Assembly (NCBI RefSeq): GCF_038502225.1
Contig: NC_091369.1
Location: 9,364,305-9,428,304 of the forward strand
DNA length: 64,000 bases
From: Cherax quadricarinatus
Taxonomy: Eukaryota; Arthropoda; Malacostraca; Decapoda; Parastacidae
Reading direction: 5' to 3'
Part shown: positions 63,433 to 64,000 of the stretch, piece by piece
How the letters are laid out: the number at the start of each line of letters is the position of its first letter
Position numbering within the stretch: the stretch's first letter is position 1
Made by a program: the position numbers and the translations under genes
The notes under the pieces: model-generated
Database searches by the model: none
Seen by the model: the letters and a program-made list of their open reading frames with translations, nothing else
Told to the model about the DNA's origin: nothing

Positions 63433-64000
63433 AGAAGAAAATTATCGAAGTGGGATGTTTGAATGTGTGTGGATGTTGTGCGAATAAGAAAGACGATTGT
63501 GGATGTTATGAATGAGAAGAAGTTGGACGTTCTGGCTTTAAGTGAAAAAGCTGAAGAGGGTGGGAGAGTTTCAGTGGGGAGAAATAAATGGGATTAGGTC
63601 AGGGGTTTCGAATAATTAGAGCTAAAGAAGGAGTAGCAATAATGTTGAAGGATAAGCTATGGCAGGAAAAGAGGGACTATAAGTGTTTTAATTCAAGAAT
63701 CATGCAAGTAAAATAAAGGTTGGATGTGAAAAGTGGGTTATAGTAAGTGTATATGCACCTGGAGAAGAGAGAAGTGTAGAGGAGAGAGATTTTGAGAAAT
63801 GCTGAGTGAATGCATGGGGAGTTTTGAACCAAGTGTGAGAGTACTTGTGGTTGGGGATTTCAAAGATAAAGTGGGTAAAAATGTTGTGGAGGGAGTAGTA
63901 GGTAAATTTGGGATGCCAGGGGTAAATGAAAATGGGGAGCCTTTAATTGAGCTATGTGTAGAAAGAGGTTTGGTAATAAGTAATACATATTATATGAAAA
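63433..64000 (+). pseudogene. LINE-A endonuclease (EEP) domain, frame-broken, runs off window
   Basis: IEVGCLNVCGC near 63437 corresponds to the opening Asn motif. After a frame change, KKLDVLALSE (63508-63543) is the usual Glu motif region. AKEGVAIMLKDKLWQ follows near 63625. VVGDFKDKVGKNVVEGVVGK near 63850 is the GDFN-type Asp motif with Asn replaced by Lys. It ends in LCVERGLVISNTYYMK at the window edge. At least three frame changes and several stops, so inactive. Confidence 0.83.

Larger units (their letters stand above)
62568..64000 (+). mobile_element. LINE-A 5' end with endonuclease, continues beyond window
   Basis: 5' module 62568-62820, interrupted by a truncated LINE-A (62821-63275) and resumed at 63276-63427. 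The endonuclease region follows to the window end. Its 3' part is outside. Confidence 0.85.

Overview
This is a piece of animal genome. It is intron-rich, AT-rich outside the repeats and packed with transposable elements. It has no bacterial or viral gene organisation, no CRISPR array and no rRNA. One host gene is supported: nine phase-compatible GT-AG exons on the minus strand (15244-61760) encode the amino-terminal CH-type domain and part of the middle region of a CAMSAP/Patronin microtubule minus-end-binding protein. Its first exon(s) lie beyond the right edge. The coiled-coil and CKK-domain exons must lie beyond the left edge. The repeat complement (a LINE whose 3' UTR carries a CACCCTGCCTCGGTGGGAGA-type motif, tRNA-derived SINEs, Tigger elements starting MGPKK, CR1-like LINEs) resembles what I know from decapod crustaceans. 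That assignment is an inference.

Layout, left to right. 1-11578: a nest of transposons inside a TTAA-flanked element, holding a Tigger element (177-2502) and a LINE ('LINE-A', 2617-10973). LINE-A is itself broken by a CR1-like LINE (3573-8764) and by a TTAA element; the CR1-like LINE carries another TTAA element. 11579-15208: old LINE-A and LINE-C remnants and a second TTAA element. 15244-25302: the two most downstream Patronin exons seen here, with LINE-A, a foldback insertion, a MITE and a minus-strand Tigger between them. 25303-43989: a large intron with foldback elements, SINE and LINE pieces, and a 10.5-kb stretch (29940-40410) of abnormal, homopolymer-rich, internally duplicated sequence. 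43990-45206: two exons. 46060-53476: LINE-A tails, a jockey-type LINE inside a purine tract, and a Tigger copy invaded by a TTAA element and a SINE. 54230-62076: the five amino-terminal-side exons, two more DNA elements and a long GT/GAGT microsatellite. 62090-64000: stacked LINE-A 5' modules, a 5'-truncated LINE-A with a 15-bp target-site duplication, and the start of a LINE-A endonuclease domain.

The repeats date one another. Host sequences interrupted by TTAA elements can be rejoined in frame, and an intact LINE-A copy in the same window serves as the empty site. I see no undescribed defence or metabolic system. The most unusual items are the depth of nesting, the families of near-perfect inverted repeats, a Tigger deletion derivative that keeps an open fused reading frame, and the anomalous 10.5-kb block.
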